This document shows positions 22,966 through 33,740 of a stretch of DNA of 64,000 nt, one piece after another; the first letter of the stretch is position 1, and the number at the start of each line of letters is the position of its first letter. The position numbers and the translations under genes are program-made. The stretch spans positions 22,028,299 through 22,092,298 of the forward strand of contig OX388329.1 of assembly GCA_947579605.1 (NCBI GenBank), given 5' to 3'. The notes under the pieces were generated by a model that made no database searches, was not told the origin of the DNA, and was given only the letters and a program-made list of their open reading frames with translations. This DNA is from Athripsodes cinereus. Taxonomy: Eukaryota > Arthropoda > Insecta > Trichoptera > Leptoceridae.

Positions 22966-23454
22966 ATATAGATGATGGTTACGAGAACTTTTCTATTGTA
23001 CATATTTTTGGGACACTTAAAACGTTTCTTATTATTCTCGTTAGTGAACAAATTAGTACATTATTATGGCAAACGATGATGTGAACAGTGCTGCATAAGA
23101 TGTAAGTAATTGTGGAAATGGAATTTTATGAGGAAACGTCAATTTATGAGATACAATTGAGCACGGAATACTGGAAACGTTTATATGTCATTTAATCATA
23201 ATTGATATCACTTATCTTGTATATTGTTGTAACACTTTTATGACTGTAATATTACAATCCCAAGTGATATTTGTGCGTTTTATGATGAGTTTTTTAAATC
23301 ATTACATTAACTCAACGTTAATAGGACTACCACTATTTTCTGTATGCTTTCGAGTGTCCTGTAAAAGGTGGGTATTCATAAAACGTCAAAAAAAATCTAT
23401 ATTTGAAGCCGGTGCGTTACCGTTGTGAAAATTAATTTAAATAAAATAATTAAA

Positions 23455-23690
23455 ATGTTGTATTAAACACTGTTAATTTTCATATATAAGTAAGTAATAA
23501 TTTATCAATTAACCATGATTAAATACTGATTCTAATTGCCGAGCGCTTTAACCTTGCTGCATCTTCAGGGCAGGAGTTATTTAAAACTTAAAAGACACCC
23601 TGAAGATGCCGCAGGGTGAAAGCGTTTGGCAATTAGTATCAGTACATACTTGCACGTGAAAATTAACAGTGTTCTTAATATTACAATTTA
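23455..23690. mobile_element. Fold-back element, related type
   Basis: Arms AACACTGTTAATTTTCA and its complement (about 23465 and 23662), and an inner pair: AATTGCCGAGCGCTTTAACC...CATCTTCAGGG against CCCTGAAGATGCC...GCGTTTGGCAATTA. Lacks the CGACCGACGG motif. Confidence 0.5.
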
Positions 23691-24092
23691 AAATTTTTAT
23701 TTAATTTTTAATTCCGCATCTACAAAAATTAAATTTAATTAGTTATAAATAAACATATTAGTATTGGAAACTAGAAACAAACATATCTGACATCTTTGAA
23801 AGAAATTTATTTTTGGTTAGGCAGTGAACATGTTAATATACAGGCTTTCGTGTTGAGGATAATATAGAAAGAGACGATAGTCTTCAATACTTCATTTTAA
23901 GAAACAGGAAAAGTTAGAATTGTCGTACATATATGTATATATTAGATTATTTTTTTTATATTATCACATTTTAATATAACTTACTTGTACTACTGTTTTG
24001 GGTGAATTATAATTAGGAATGCTGTTGTTTTTTTTTTTTAAAAAATTGTGATAAAAAACCATTTTAATGTATTTTATTTTCTTTCTTTACAG

Positions 24093-24129
24093 AGTCCGAG
24101 TAAACAAGAGATAAGAACTAACAGCAAAA
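24093..24129 (+). other. 5' UTR part of the transporter's first coding exon
   Basis: A pyrimidine-rich tract ending in TTTACAG (to 24092) is a good splice acceptor, so this exon starts at 24093 and at least one non-coding exon lies further upstream. I could not place that exon or the promoter in the AT-rich sequence 5' of it. The segment carries TAA at 24112-24114 in frame with the ATG at 24130. Confidence 0.7.
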
Positions 24130-24138
24130 ATGGTGAGC
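24130..24138 (+). CDS. Transporter coding exon 1 (residues 1-3)
   Basis: Encodes only M-V-S before the donor GTAAGT at 24139. A second in-phase donor, GTGAGC, begins right after the ATG at 24133; using it would remove V-S without shifting the frame. GTAAGT is the stronger site. Confidence 0.8.
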
Positions 24139-27100
24139 GTAAGTATTTCATTCATATAATTCTATTTTTGGATAGTAATTACTTAACCACAATACAAAGA
24201 ATATGACATAATATCTAATTAACTTCAACATAAATAGAATTAACATACCAAATTTGTTATTGATATTGTTGTGTACTAATTCTATTGAAACCAATTTACT
24301 CTTATAAACTAATGTCAAGTTTTCCATATCGTGATTTTCGATAATCTCTCTCTGCTTACCATTACCGTAATTGGGGTAACAAGTAGACTAACTGCATGTA
24401 ATAAATATACCTTACACCACTCAATATCTTAGGTTTGATTCTTCGTTGGGTTACAGAATTAAGTCTAAGGAATTTATTGATCAATATTAATGTTTTGCCT
24501 TATTAGAAGATGAATTTGTTCGAAACAAAGTGCCCAAAACAATAGTTTTTTTTCCATATGTATGTACCCGATGTGTTAAGAGATATCTTAACTAATATAT
24601 AAGCAGGTGAATGATTTAATATTGTTCTTTTGGGAGATGCCATGATGGTATTGATGATTAATTTTAATATTGATTTTCTTACAGGAGTCGAATGGAAACC
24701 TGCAGCCTATGCAGGAATTGGAGACGTTCCTGCCATCAGATGGAACGAAACATAAAGTTACACCAGCAAAGTAAGTTTTATTATAAATGCTGCCCTATTA
24801 CTTAGTACCTGTCTTTTGTATAAAAAAAAACTTAAAATTCGGCAATGCACCCATATGAGAATCATTTCCACTTATCACAATGTAGAAAGTGGACCAATAG
24901 TAAAAAGAGAAGAAGGGTTTATGATATATTCCATTCATTGAAAACAAAAAAGTCTATGTGTCAGAATATTATAAAATTCTTTCAAATAAAATTAAAAGAA
25001 CACTGGTGAACTTCACCCATCTCCAAATAAAGTTAGTAATCAATGCCCATTGGATATTGTTCATCTCGCAAGAATAAATACAAATCATCATACTTTTGTT
25101 GTTTTGCATGTTCATTTTTAATCAAGTAAATATACAAACCAATTGCTCCTTATCAATGACATAAATATTGAACATATAGGATAGATAAGTGATGAACCTT
25201 ATTAGTTAATTTGTGGTCTTTCATCTGTGTAAAGTATGTTGAAACAATTCTTTAATCTTCGTCTCAATTTTCAGGTACAAAGTCACTGATGCGGAACGAG
25301 GTGGGGATGATTTTGATCCCTTCGCAGAGAGAAAAGTGGAACACCCAACAACGTAAGTAACTAAATTTAATACTTAGATACTTAAAATGCAGTGCGAATA
25401 CTATTATTAGACAGAGTCGTAGATTAAAAAACATATAAATTTTGTCAACCCAAAATATTCAATGGTCAGTCAGGCAAAACTGAACACTTATAACGAAAAC
25501 TGACATTCCTTAGCATAGTATAGTGTCCTTTCGACTCATAATAATATTTTTCTTAGTATCAAATTTGGGTAATTAAGAAAACATTTTTCAGAAACTAAAC
25601 CCTGCAAGGTGGTATGATAATTTGATAATGGCATTTTGGAATTCATAATCCGACATTTTAATTCTGTTATTAATCTTTTCAATATTTAATTTTTACAATT
25701 CAATCATATTGCATACTTAATGTAAAAGTTTCAATGGTATAATTACAGTGGCAGTCTTAGCTTTTTCAGTGCCTCGGGTGAATCTAATTATGTAGGACTC
25801 CGGGCAAAGCAATTTTGGGGAACCTTTGATGATACTTTTGGTAGTAATTTCAGAAAATACAGTTTTTCAAATTTTAACCTCGCTTTTGTCAAAATTTTCA
25901 ATTTGGTGTAGCAGTTAGTAAAATTTTCAATTTTCTAAATTTATTTATTATTACAATATACGGCGTGAGCCTTTTACATGTATAAAATATAATTACACAA
26001 ATCACTCGTTACGGGTGGATTGGGGGTAATAATATATATATAAAATATAATTATAGAAAATGCATGACAGACATTGATATATGACAGACAGTACGTTCAA
26101 ACAAGTCAAGGAGTAACTATGAAAAAAGGACAATACGCAATAAAAAAAACAGTATGATAAATATAATACATTCAATTAAACTTTTTAAAAATTAATTGAT
26201 AAAAGACAGAACTAGCAATAAATCATCAAAATTGGGAAATTCAAATCTCGTTTAACAATTATTTGGTCATTTCGTCTATGACGTTTTTTTCATTTTGTTT
26301 TTGAAACCTGTAAAATACTCTCTTACTTACTACTAGTGGACAGTTTACTCCTTGTTACAATTTTTTTTAATTTAAATTTTTGTAGTCAAAATTGTATGAT
26401 TTTTAAATATATTGATTGTTTTAGTTATGTATGTCTCATATGTAGAATGGGTTTTTAGTTAATAACTTTGGGTGAGGTGATTGATTTGATTTTTGAAAAG
26501 CAGGCGGTAGCCAGTCTTATCCATGACTTTTATAAGTAAATACTAGTTTATCTTTATATTTTAAATATAGATTGCTTTTTTGTATTAGTATTTCATGATA
26601 CTAAACTTAAACATAAAGAATGTATTGTTATCAAATTTTCATTTTTGGATAAGGCTGGTTTTAATGTTTGTGATTATGTTTTCTTTTAGGGACTGTGACA
26701 CACTTACTCATTTACTGAAGGCTTCATTGGGAACTGGAATATTGGCTATGCCAGTTGCTTTCAAAAGTGCTGGTTTGGTCCTTGGCATATTCTTTACAAT
26801 ACTTGTAGCTGTTGTCTGCACACACTGTTCATACGTTTTAGTAAGTTGGATTTTATATAACATGCTATGCGATTTATATTACTGTTTCACATTAAAAAAA
26901 ACTGACACACAAAATAAACTATTTATTACATTACTAGTGTTAATAGCAAAGTACAATATGAAGAATAGTAATTAACAGTAAAAAGTTTTTGGTTTTTTTT
27001 TTGTCAAATTATTTCTTTGAATTGAAAAGGTAAACTTTGCTTTGCTGACACAATCCGTTTTGAATGTGAAACAATGATATATCACTTCTTGGCAATACTA

Positions 27101-30100
27101 ACCACCGTTTGATGTATTAATTTTTAAGATTCTTTTACTATTCCATTTACATATCTACAAGAGATGTCTTTCGTAGTCTAAGGACTTGGGATAATTAGAT
27201 TTGTAATGTGAATATTAAAAACTCTCAATTAATTCAATTTAGTATCACAAAACTATTTCCGAGAGAAGTATTTTTGTTAAAGCTGTACATTATTGCCAAT
27301 AAACTTTTTGCTTCATAAACAATTTAACACTCTTCTAAAGATTACTATCTTGGTCATATAAGAGATATAATATATCTCAGTCAATTTATATATAAATAAT
27401 ACCAGATTTAAAGTTGTAACATCCGTAAAGAGGATTATATTTTTACATACAAAGAAGCATCGCAATTTTTTTCTTTTAATTTTACATCTTGAAGCAAATA
27501 AATGATGCCATTAAAAACTGTCAATAAAGTTTTGTGATAATTCAAAAAATGTTCAGTTAATTCTATTGTGTGATACTGTCTTCCATAATACTTACAAGTT
27601 GTATTTTTTTTCTAGGTGAAATGCGCACATGTGTTATATAAGAAGACAAGGACGACCACCATGAACTTTGCTGATGTGTCTGAAGCTGCTTTTCTCAATG
27701 GACCAAGATGGGGAGTGAAATATGCTTACTTTTCAAAGTATGTAAATATACCCAAATACTTTGTAAATATATTGAGTAGTGAAGAATTTATTTACATTCG
27801 ATGATATAAATAAATTAAAAAATAATCTGTTTTTAAATGTAAGAACAAGATGATGAGTCTCAGATATTTAAGCTAAAGAGTGTACCTCAAAATCTACCAA
27901 AAGTCCACCTTTATAACAAACTGTTAAATGAATTCATTATAAATCTACGTTCATCCTTTTTTAAATAGAAACATACAGTAGGTATTTGAATTTCTGTTGT
28001 AAGGGGCAAGGAACACTCTTACTACTTAGAAAAATATTTTATTAAACTGAAACATTTTTGAGTGTTCTGCAAAAGGCAGATGTTTGAAAAAATAAAGAAA
28101 TTTTATATCTTAAATTCAGCGATGAGGTTAGCCATCCATCCTGAATGTCTTAATTTTTTGTTGCCACAGAGAAGACAGCTTGCATGTTTATTGCATCCGG
28201 CTAGTCTGCTGGCTACCACACTTGTGGGATACGCCGTGATGGGATAGTAATAGAAACAATTTTTTTTATGACCTTCACCAATGATGGTGTTCCCGGTCAG
28301 TCTCAAGTATATAACTAATTATTTACCTCATGGAAAAATATGTTGCAATATTGTTTATATTGCAACATATGGTTTTAATTTGAAATGTAATTGGTAATTT
28401 GTTTATATTTTGACTATTTTATGGATATCAAAAGTTAAGTCATACAATGACCTATAACAGTAATATGTAGTTATTATGGGTTTTTTATTTTAAGAAGTTA
28501 TAGAACGCAGTAAGAAATAGTCAAATAATACTGTGTATTTGCAATAATAGCACCTCTGTACAATTAATGTATTTGTAATTTTTGTTTCCAACCACTTTAC
28601 ACTAAAGAAAATTAATTAATCAAAAGTAAAATCTAATGAAATTGTTTCAGCATTATCTATTAATTGAAGAAATAGATATAAATGTTTTTAAAGAAAATGT
28701 GGGTGACGTGAAATGTAATATTGTATATTTGTTTTTAGGATCTTGATTCTGATTTGCTTGTTCATAACATACTTTGGGACCTGCAGTGTCTACACAGTTA
28801 TTATTGCAAGTAATTTCAATATGGTAAGACACATGACTTTATTTCAAGTATGTAAATATTAAAACTACTATTGAAACAATATTTGATATGGGAGCGGAAA
28901 AACAAGTTAACAAAATATCCATATGACATTATCTAGTTGGTATTCTATATTTATAACCTGGTCACAAACACAATTGTGATAAAAAAATTCCCATTGATAA
29001 ATGTTGTAGTTTTATATGACATGAATTATTCAGCGCCTGTAAAAAAATTGTTTGTGTCATGGTTGCTATTGAAAATTTAGATGCATTATAAAGTATTTGA
29101 CTTTGGATTGGTTAGATAAGAAAAAATCTTTTCAATTCATTAATGTGGTTATGGTTGTTTAGTACAATTAGATAAAAGTCATACATATTTATTTTAATCT
29201 GGTTCTATGTCGATAGTTACAGATGGCAAAAAAGTTTGAGAATATTATTATTGCATTAGGTCATGCTACTTTGTGAGAATGTTGACAAGCTTGATTAAAA
29301 TTATCCTTTGCAAATATGGAACTATTATATATACTATTTATTTCTATTCAATGTTTTTTCTGTTTGCTGTTTGGTCATTTGATTTTCTAAATTTTTTTCA
29401 TTTGGGTTAGTTGAAAGAGATCATGTCTTTGGGATAAACTCGTCCTTTGTATTTTGATTGTATTTAATATAAATTTTTATCTTAATGAAATTGTTTGTAA
29501 TCAACGGATAATAAAGAATGAATAAAATAAAATAAGTACAAATATTGATAGGTATTTAAAAATAGTTTATATTATATTGGAACGATTGGTTAATTTGTTT
29601 TAAGCAAGCCAAAATGTTGCTAGTTTATATACATATGCTATATTTTGTGTATTTCAATAATATACATATTTCACAAAATGCATGTTGGTTATTATTATAA
29701 ATTTAATGTTTTTAAATGTTTTGTTTTTTCAGGTTATAAAGCATTATACAGGAGTTGAATTAGACCAGAGAGTTGTTATTGCTGGATTATTATTACCTTT
29801 GATCCTCCTGTCGTGGGTACCAAACTTGAAATATTTGGCTCCAGTATCAATGATAGCGAATGTCTTCATGGGAGTTGGTCTGGGAATAACTCTCTATTAC
29901 TTGATCAGAGAAATGCCAGCTTCATTTGATCATATTCCTTATGTTGCTGATATATGGTCATGGCCAGATTTCTTCTCAATTACCATATTTGCCATGGAGG
30001 CTATTGGTGTTGTTATGCCTCTTGAAAACAGTATGAAGACACCACAAAATTTCTTAGGGTTATGTGGAGTACTGAACCAAGGAATGGGAGGTGTTACATT

Positions 30101-30743
30101 GATTTATATTCTGTTGGGTTTCTTAGGATATGTCACATATGAGGATAAAGTAAAAGGAGCTATTACTTTGAGTTTACCAGTTGAGGAAATGTGAGTGAAA
30201 TAATTTTTGTCATTTCAATACAAAACATACTGGAGTTATAATTGTACAAATATAATATATTTTTATAATGTTTATCGATGTACATTTACATATTTTTAAA
30301 ATACATATTTTGATTACAGACCAGCTCAAATTGTGATGATCCTCATCGGTATTGCCGTCTATTGCACATTTGGATTACAGTTCTATGTATGCCTCGAGAT
30401 TGGATGGGATAGCATGAAAGATAAGTTTACTAAACACCCCAAACTTCTGAACTACATTATGAGAACTGTTCTTGTCACTGGTGCTGTTCTTTTGGCTATA
30501 GCAGTACCTACAATCGCTCCATTCATAGGACTGATTGGTGCCTTCTGCTTTTCAATATTAGGTCTCCTCATTCCAGCTGCTATTGAAATTGTTACTTATT
30601 GGGATATAGGATTTGGACCTTGCAAATGGGTTGTATGGAAGAATATACTGGTAGCAATCTTTGGAGTATTTGCTCTTGTATTTGGCTCGAAAAATGCTGT
30701 GAATGATATTATTGCGCTGTATCAGAACAATGACATTGAATGA
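24130..30743 (+). CDS. SLC36-type proton-coupled amino acid transporter, 8 coding exons, 470 aa
   Basis: Coding exons: 24130-24138, 24685-24770, 25275-25352, 26690-26840, 27616-27737, 28739-28823, 29733-30190 and 30320-30743. All introns are GT-AG and the exons sum to 1413 nt without a frame break. The protein has a charged soluble N-terminus (1-62) ending in FDPFAERKVEHPTT, then about eleven hydrophobic segments (roughly 65-88, 89-108, 149-172, 191-210, 216-236, 254-275, 290-313, 330-352, 373-393, 396-420, 434-452). Family marks are KASLGTGILAMP (68-79) in the first membrane segment and FAMEAIGVVMPLENSM (263-278). Known for the family (AA_trap / SLC36; insect pathetic and CG1139-like proteins): symport of small amino acids with protons at plasma or lysosomal membranes, linked to growth and TOR signalling. 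Length of 470 aa is normal for the family. The start is fixed by an in-frame TAA at 24112-24114 and a good context (A at -3, G at +4). Which paralogue it is, and its substrate, cannot be settled from sequence alone; a CG1139-like member is my best guess. Confidence 0.95.
24685..24770 (+). CDS. Transporter coding exon 2 (residues 4-32)
   Basis: Acceptor TTCTTACAG ends at 24684; donor GTAAGT at 24771. Encodes a polar, low-conservation cytosolic segment starting ESNGNLQPMQELE. Ends two bases into the codon for K32. Confidence 0.85.
25275..25352 (+). CDS. Transporter coding exon 3 (residues 32-58)
   Basis: Acceptor ATTTTCAG to 25274, donor GTAAGT at 25353. Encodes YKVTDAERGGDDFDPFAERK followed by VEHPTT; the DPFAERKVEHPTT stretch is the conserved lead-in to the first membrane segment of insect SLC36 proteins. 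Ends two bases into the codon for T58. Confidence 0.9.
25745..26520. other. Possible decayed transposon in transporter intron 3
   Basis: The largest intron (25353-26689) has a hAT-like left end CAGTGGCAGTCTTAGC at 25747 with CGGGTGAATC, and a TTATTTATTATTACAATATA patch near 25940 shared in style with 41720. No matching right end was found. Confidence 0.3.
26690..26840 (+). CDS. Transporter coding exon 4 (residues 58-108)
   Basis: Acceptor TTCTTTTAG to 26689, donor GTAAGT at 26841. Encodes the first two membrane segments, including LLKASLGTGILAMP. The open frame runs on into the intron for about 40 codons, which has no family similarity and is not coding. Confidence 0.95.
27616..27737 (+). 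CDS. Transporter coding exon 5 (residues 109-149)
   Basis: Acceptor TTTTTTCTAG to 27615, donor GTATGT at 27738. Encodes the cytosolic loop after the second membrane segment: VKCAHVLYKKTRTTTMNF, then DVSEAAFLNGPRWG. Ends two bases into the codon for K149. Confidence 0.9.
28040..28247 (+). repeat. Repeat C, near-complete copy in transporter intron 5
   Basis: GAGTGTTCTGCAAAAGGCAG, AAATTCAGCGATGAGGTTAG, CCATCCTGAATGTCTTAATT, TGTTTATTGCATCCGG and GTGGGATACGCCGTGATGGG. Useful as a reference for the other copies. Confidence 0.65.
28739..28823 (+). CDS. Transporter coding exon 6 (residues 149-177)
   Basis: Acceptor GTTTTTAG to 28738, donor GTAAGA at 28824. Encodes the third membrane segment, ILILICLFITYFGTCSVYT, through ASNFNM. 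Both joins are in phase with the neighbouring exons. Confidence 0.9.
29404..29533 (+). repeat. LINE 3' tail in transporter intron 6
   Basis: GGTTAGTTGAAAGAGATCAT, GGGATAAACTCGTCC, TTGTTTGTAATCAACGGATA and AATAAAGAATGAATAAAATA. Lies in the 909-nt intron 28824-29732, sense to the gene, so its AATAAA is on the transcript strand. Confidence 0.6.
29733..30190 (+). CDS. Transporter coding exon 7 (residues 178-330)
   Basis: Acceptor GTTTTTTCAG to 29732, donor GTGAGT at 30191. The largest exon; it covers about four membrane segments and the FAMEAIGVVMPLENSMKTP signature. An in-frame TGA lies 1 base into the intron and is not used. Confidence 0.95.
30320..30743 (+). CDS. Transporter coding exon 8 (residues 330-470 and stop)
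   Basis: Acceptor TTGATTACAG to 30319 closes a short 129-nt intron. Encodes the last four membrane segments and a short cytosolic tail, SKNAVNDIIALYQNNDIE, before TGA at 30741-30743. Confidence 0.95.
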
Positions 30744-33740
30744 ATGAAATAAAATATAGATTAATTATACAACTATTAACTTCTAACGAAGTATTATGTT
30801 ACGTATATATTGTGCTAATCAAACTGCAACCATATATTTCACTGAATACGAACTTAAGAAAGATATTTTATAAAATGATATACATTGGATATAATTATTA
30901 TATTGATTAGGCAAGGCAAGTGAACAGAAATCCTTTCACTGTTGGCAATTGAAATTTAATTGTACAACGTGCCTTACAATATGCAATGAATGTGATGTTA
31001 TGTTAACCGATTCATATTACATTATAATATTTCTATGTTTATATTCAATAGTAATTTTGTTAAATCTCTTTACACTTAAATAATGCATAGGTACAATTTC
31101 TACTTTACTGATAATTGTGCCTTTAAATAGTTAACATTATAATTATGTAACAAGGGGCATTTGGAAAGATCATGTCCTCATAACTTTGTTATGTGTGCTG
31201 TTGCAACGTGGATGTTAAATATAATCAAACATTTCTTCTTTCAATTCAAACACACATTTATTAGACAAACATTATTAGATAAACACTATTGTTAGATTGA
31301 TGTGTTTTATTGAAAATTAGAAGAAGGGATCAAAATTAATACTGTCATGTGAGAAAAACAATTTTTGAAACAAAGTTTTTTAAGCTTTAGGTGTAAATTA
31401 ATATGTTTTGGGTGCTAAGATAGAACGCCTCCGAGCGGTGCATCCAGGGCAACGTACAATAGGTATGTACGGCTAAAGTTCTATCATGTGAATTAATGAT
31501 AGGGAAGCCATGAGTTAGAAAGGAGACACAGACATTAGTGTAGTTATTAATTGAAGTTTCATGAATATCATAACAGAGAATTACATTTTGTAAAGTTTTT
31601 GTCTCTAAATAATTTTTCTGTTTTTAGTGCCATTTGATGTATTATAGATGTTTTTATTTAAAATTGTGAAAAGATATTGAATGTTGAGTATGATTGAAAC
31701 AGATAAAAGACATTCCAATGCAAATACCTACATTCATGTAAATATTTCTATCATCATTTCTGACAAAGATTGTTGTTTTAAGCATAGCTTTATATTATGT
31801 TGTTTGATATGAGGTTGGCATGAAGCAAACGTTTAAAGAAGAATGGTTGCAAATCTAAGTAAGCTTTAGCTTTTGAATATAGTGTTGCGCAAGTGTGGCA
31901 TGAATCAATAATGATTAGTGAATATTGAAAGTCTACTTAGATAATTTAGTTATTGATAACGTCACTGCATCCATTTATGGATGATTCTGCATCTAAATCT
32001 ATTCTTTTAATTGTCCAAAGTATTTATTTGATAGTTCAATAATATTATTGTTTTAGACTGTAGTCAGGTCATGAACTTTTCAAATGCCCCAGATAATTAA
32101 TTGAATTGATTTTTTTATGTTTGTGTATAATAATAATTATATGTACCAGTGTATAATTTTAAATATTATATACCCACTGATTTCCATTGTAAACTAGTAT
32201 TCCTATATGTGTGCTCAAATTTTACATTGTCTTAGTTTTTTTCTATTTTTATAAAGTGTTACAAATTTCTGTGAGAATGTGTTGATAAAATATATCAGTG
32301 ACTATAAATTCATATTATGTAGGAGATATGAATCTCATATTAAATTTTCCATCATTTTTAAACATTACCGAAATATGTGTTGTGCTGACTTAATCAATTC
32401 CTTCATAAAGAAGAATTTGATAACCTTATTAGTAATGTACATGCGAAAGAAAATATGGTTTCAACAGTCAAGATCAAATAGAATTGACATAATATATTAT
32501 ATGTAAAATTTAGTCAATGCATATTTGAATACAGTTTACGTTTAAAATATACACATGGATACAAATACATGAATTTGTTGATTTTTAGTGAATCTATTAG
32601 TTTTATTCTTTACAAAAGACAATTTATTTTATTTTAACCTTTGTAGAGTGATTTTTGATATGTAGAAAAATTAATATTATGCCTGGTAAAGCATCATAGA
32701 TGTTATAAAATCATTTATAAAGAGTGATTTTTGATATGTAATTTAAGGAAAAAAATATTTATCTACATCTTAGCTGAAAAACACTGATATTTATGTATTT
32801 AAAAATTGCATGAATTATATTATGATATTCTTAATGAATAATTAAGGAATTTCATAGCTACCTGAAAAAATATAAATAATGATGATTCTATTTTGTGTAA
32901 TGTATGTAATAAAATTGGGAGGAAAAATAAAATTAGGATAAAAATAAATTGGTATGAGTGAGTATGTATTGTCTTGAATTTACATAAATACTACATATAT
33001 ATGTTATACAAAAATAATTGTTAAGCCTAATTATTGTGAATCCAATATTGTCCAGCTCACCAATCTGAATCTTGAGTGTAAAAGAATTAGTATCTTATGA
33101 AATATTCAATTTCCCATGTAGGGATTGAGCTCAGATGGCTTAGTCTATTGGCTGTCATTATACCAGTGAGGTTGGCTTATTAATTCTATGTTATATATTA
33201 TACTTTATGAAAAATCAATGATTATTTCTGAATACTTACAATGTTGGCTTGTGATGTTTATTATCTTTATTTATATAGCAGTTTATAAGGGTTATTTGAA
33301 ATTAATTTAAGTATTTAATATCATTGCAGAACTTTTTCTCCTGTAATTATGTCAATATTTTTTTTTGATTTGGCATATAATTTTATAATAGTTTAACTAT
33401 ACAAATATGAGTAAAAAAAAAGGTTGTATGTTTAGAATACCATGTTCCTTTAAATTTGCAAACATAAGGCAAATTATTCAGATAATGTTTATTTAATCAA
33501 TTTCTTCTTTAACATTTCTGTAAATTATAAAAAAATATATTACTGTGTTACTATAAGATAGTACATATATATATATTTAATATTATGAATTACCTTTTAA
33601 AAGGGAACATTTTATTAGAATTTAAATTAAGGGATGTACTAGCTAGCACTTGTATTTAGCCGTCCCGCACTTAACAAGAATTTTGATGTATTTTACAAAC
33701 AAATAAATGTGATTATAAATAAAACAATTGATGTTAGATA
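30744..33740 (+). other. Probable 3' UTR of the transporter gene
   Basis: This AT-rich stretch follows the stop codon and is nearly free of the repeats that fill the rest of the window, which is expected of transcribed, constrained sequence. AATAAA occurs at 30748-30753 (very close to the stop), near 32911-32935, and as a pair at 33702-33707 and 33718-33723 followed by T-rich sequence. The last pair is my best polyadenylation candidate. True length is uncertain. Confidence 0.45.
33702..33723 (+). terminator. Candidate polyadenylation signals (two AATAAA hexamers)
   Basis: AATAAA at 33702-33707 and 33718-33723, followed within 60 bases by a T/GT-rich tract. Distal end candidate for the transporter transcript. 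AATAAA is common in AT-rich DNA, so this is weak evidence alone. Confidence 0.3.

Noticed and set aside
25747..26520. Complete hAT element in transporter intron 3
   Set aside because: Only a CAGTGGCAGTC-like left end was found; there is no inverted partner or 8-bp duplication.
26841..26975. Continuation of the transporter exon 4 frame for about 40 more codons
   Set aside because: A GTAAGT donor sits at 26841, the extra residues lose family similarity, and exon 5 joins in phase.
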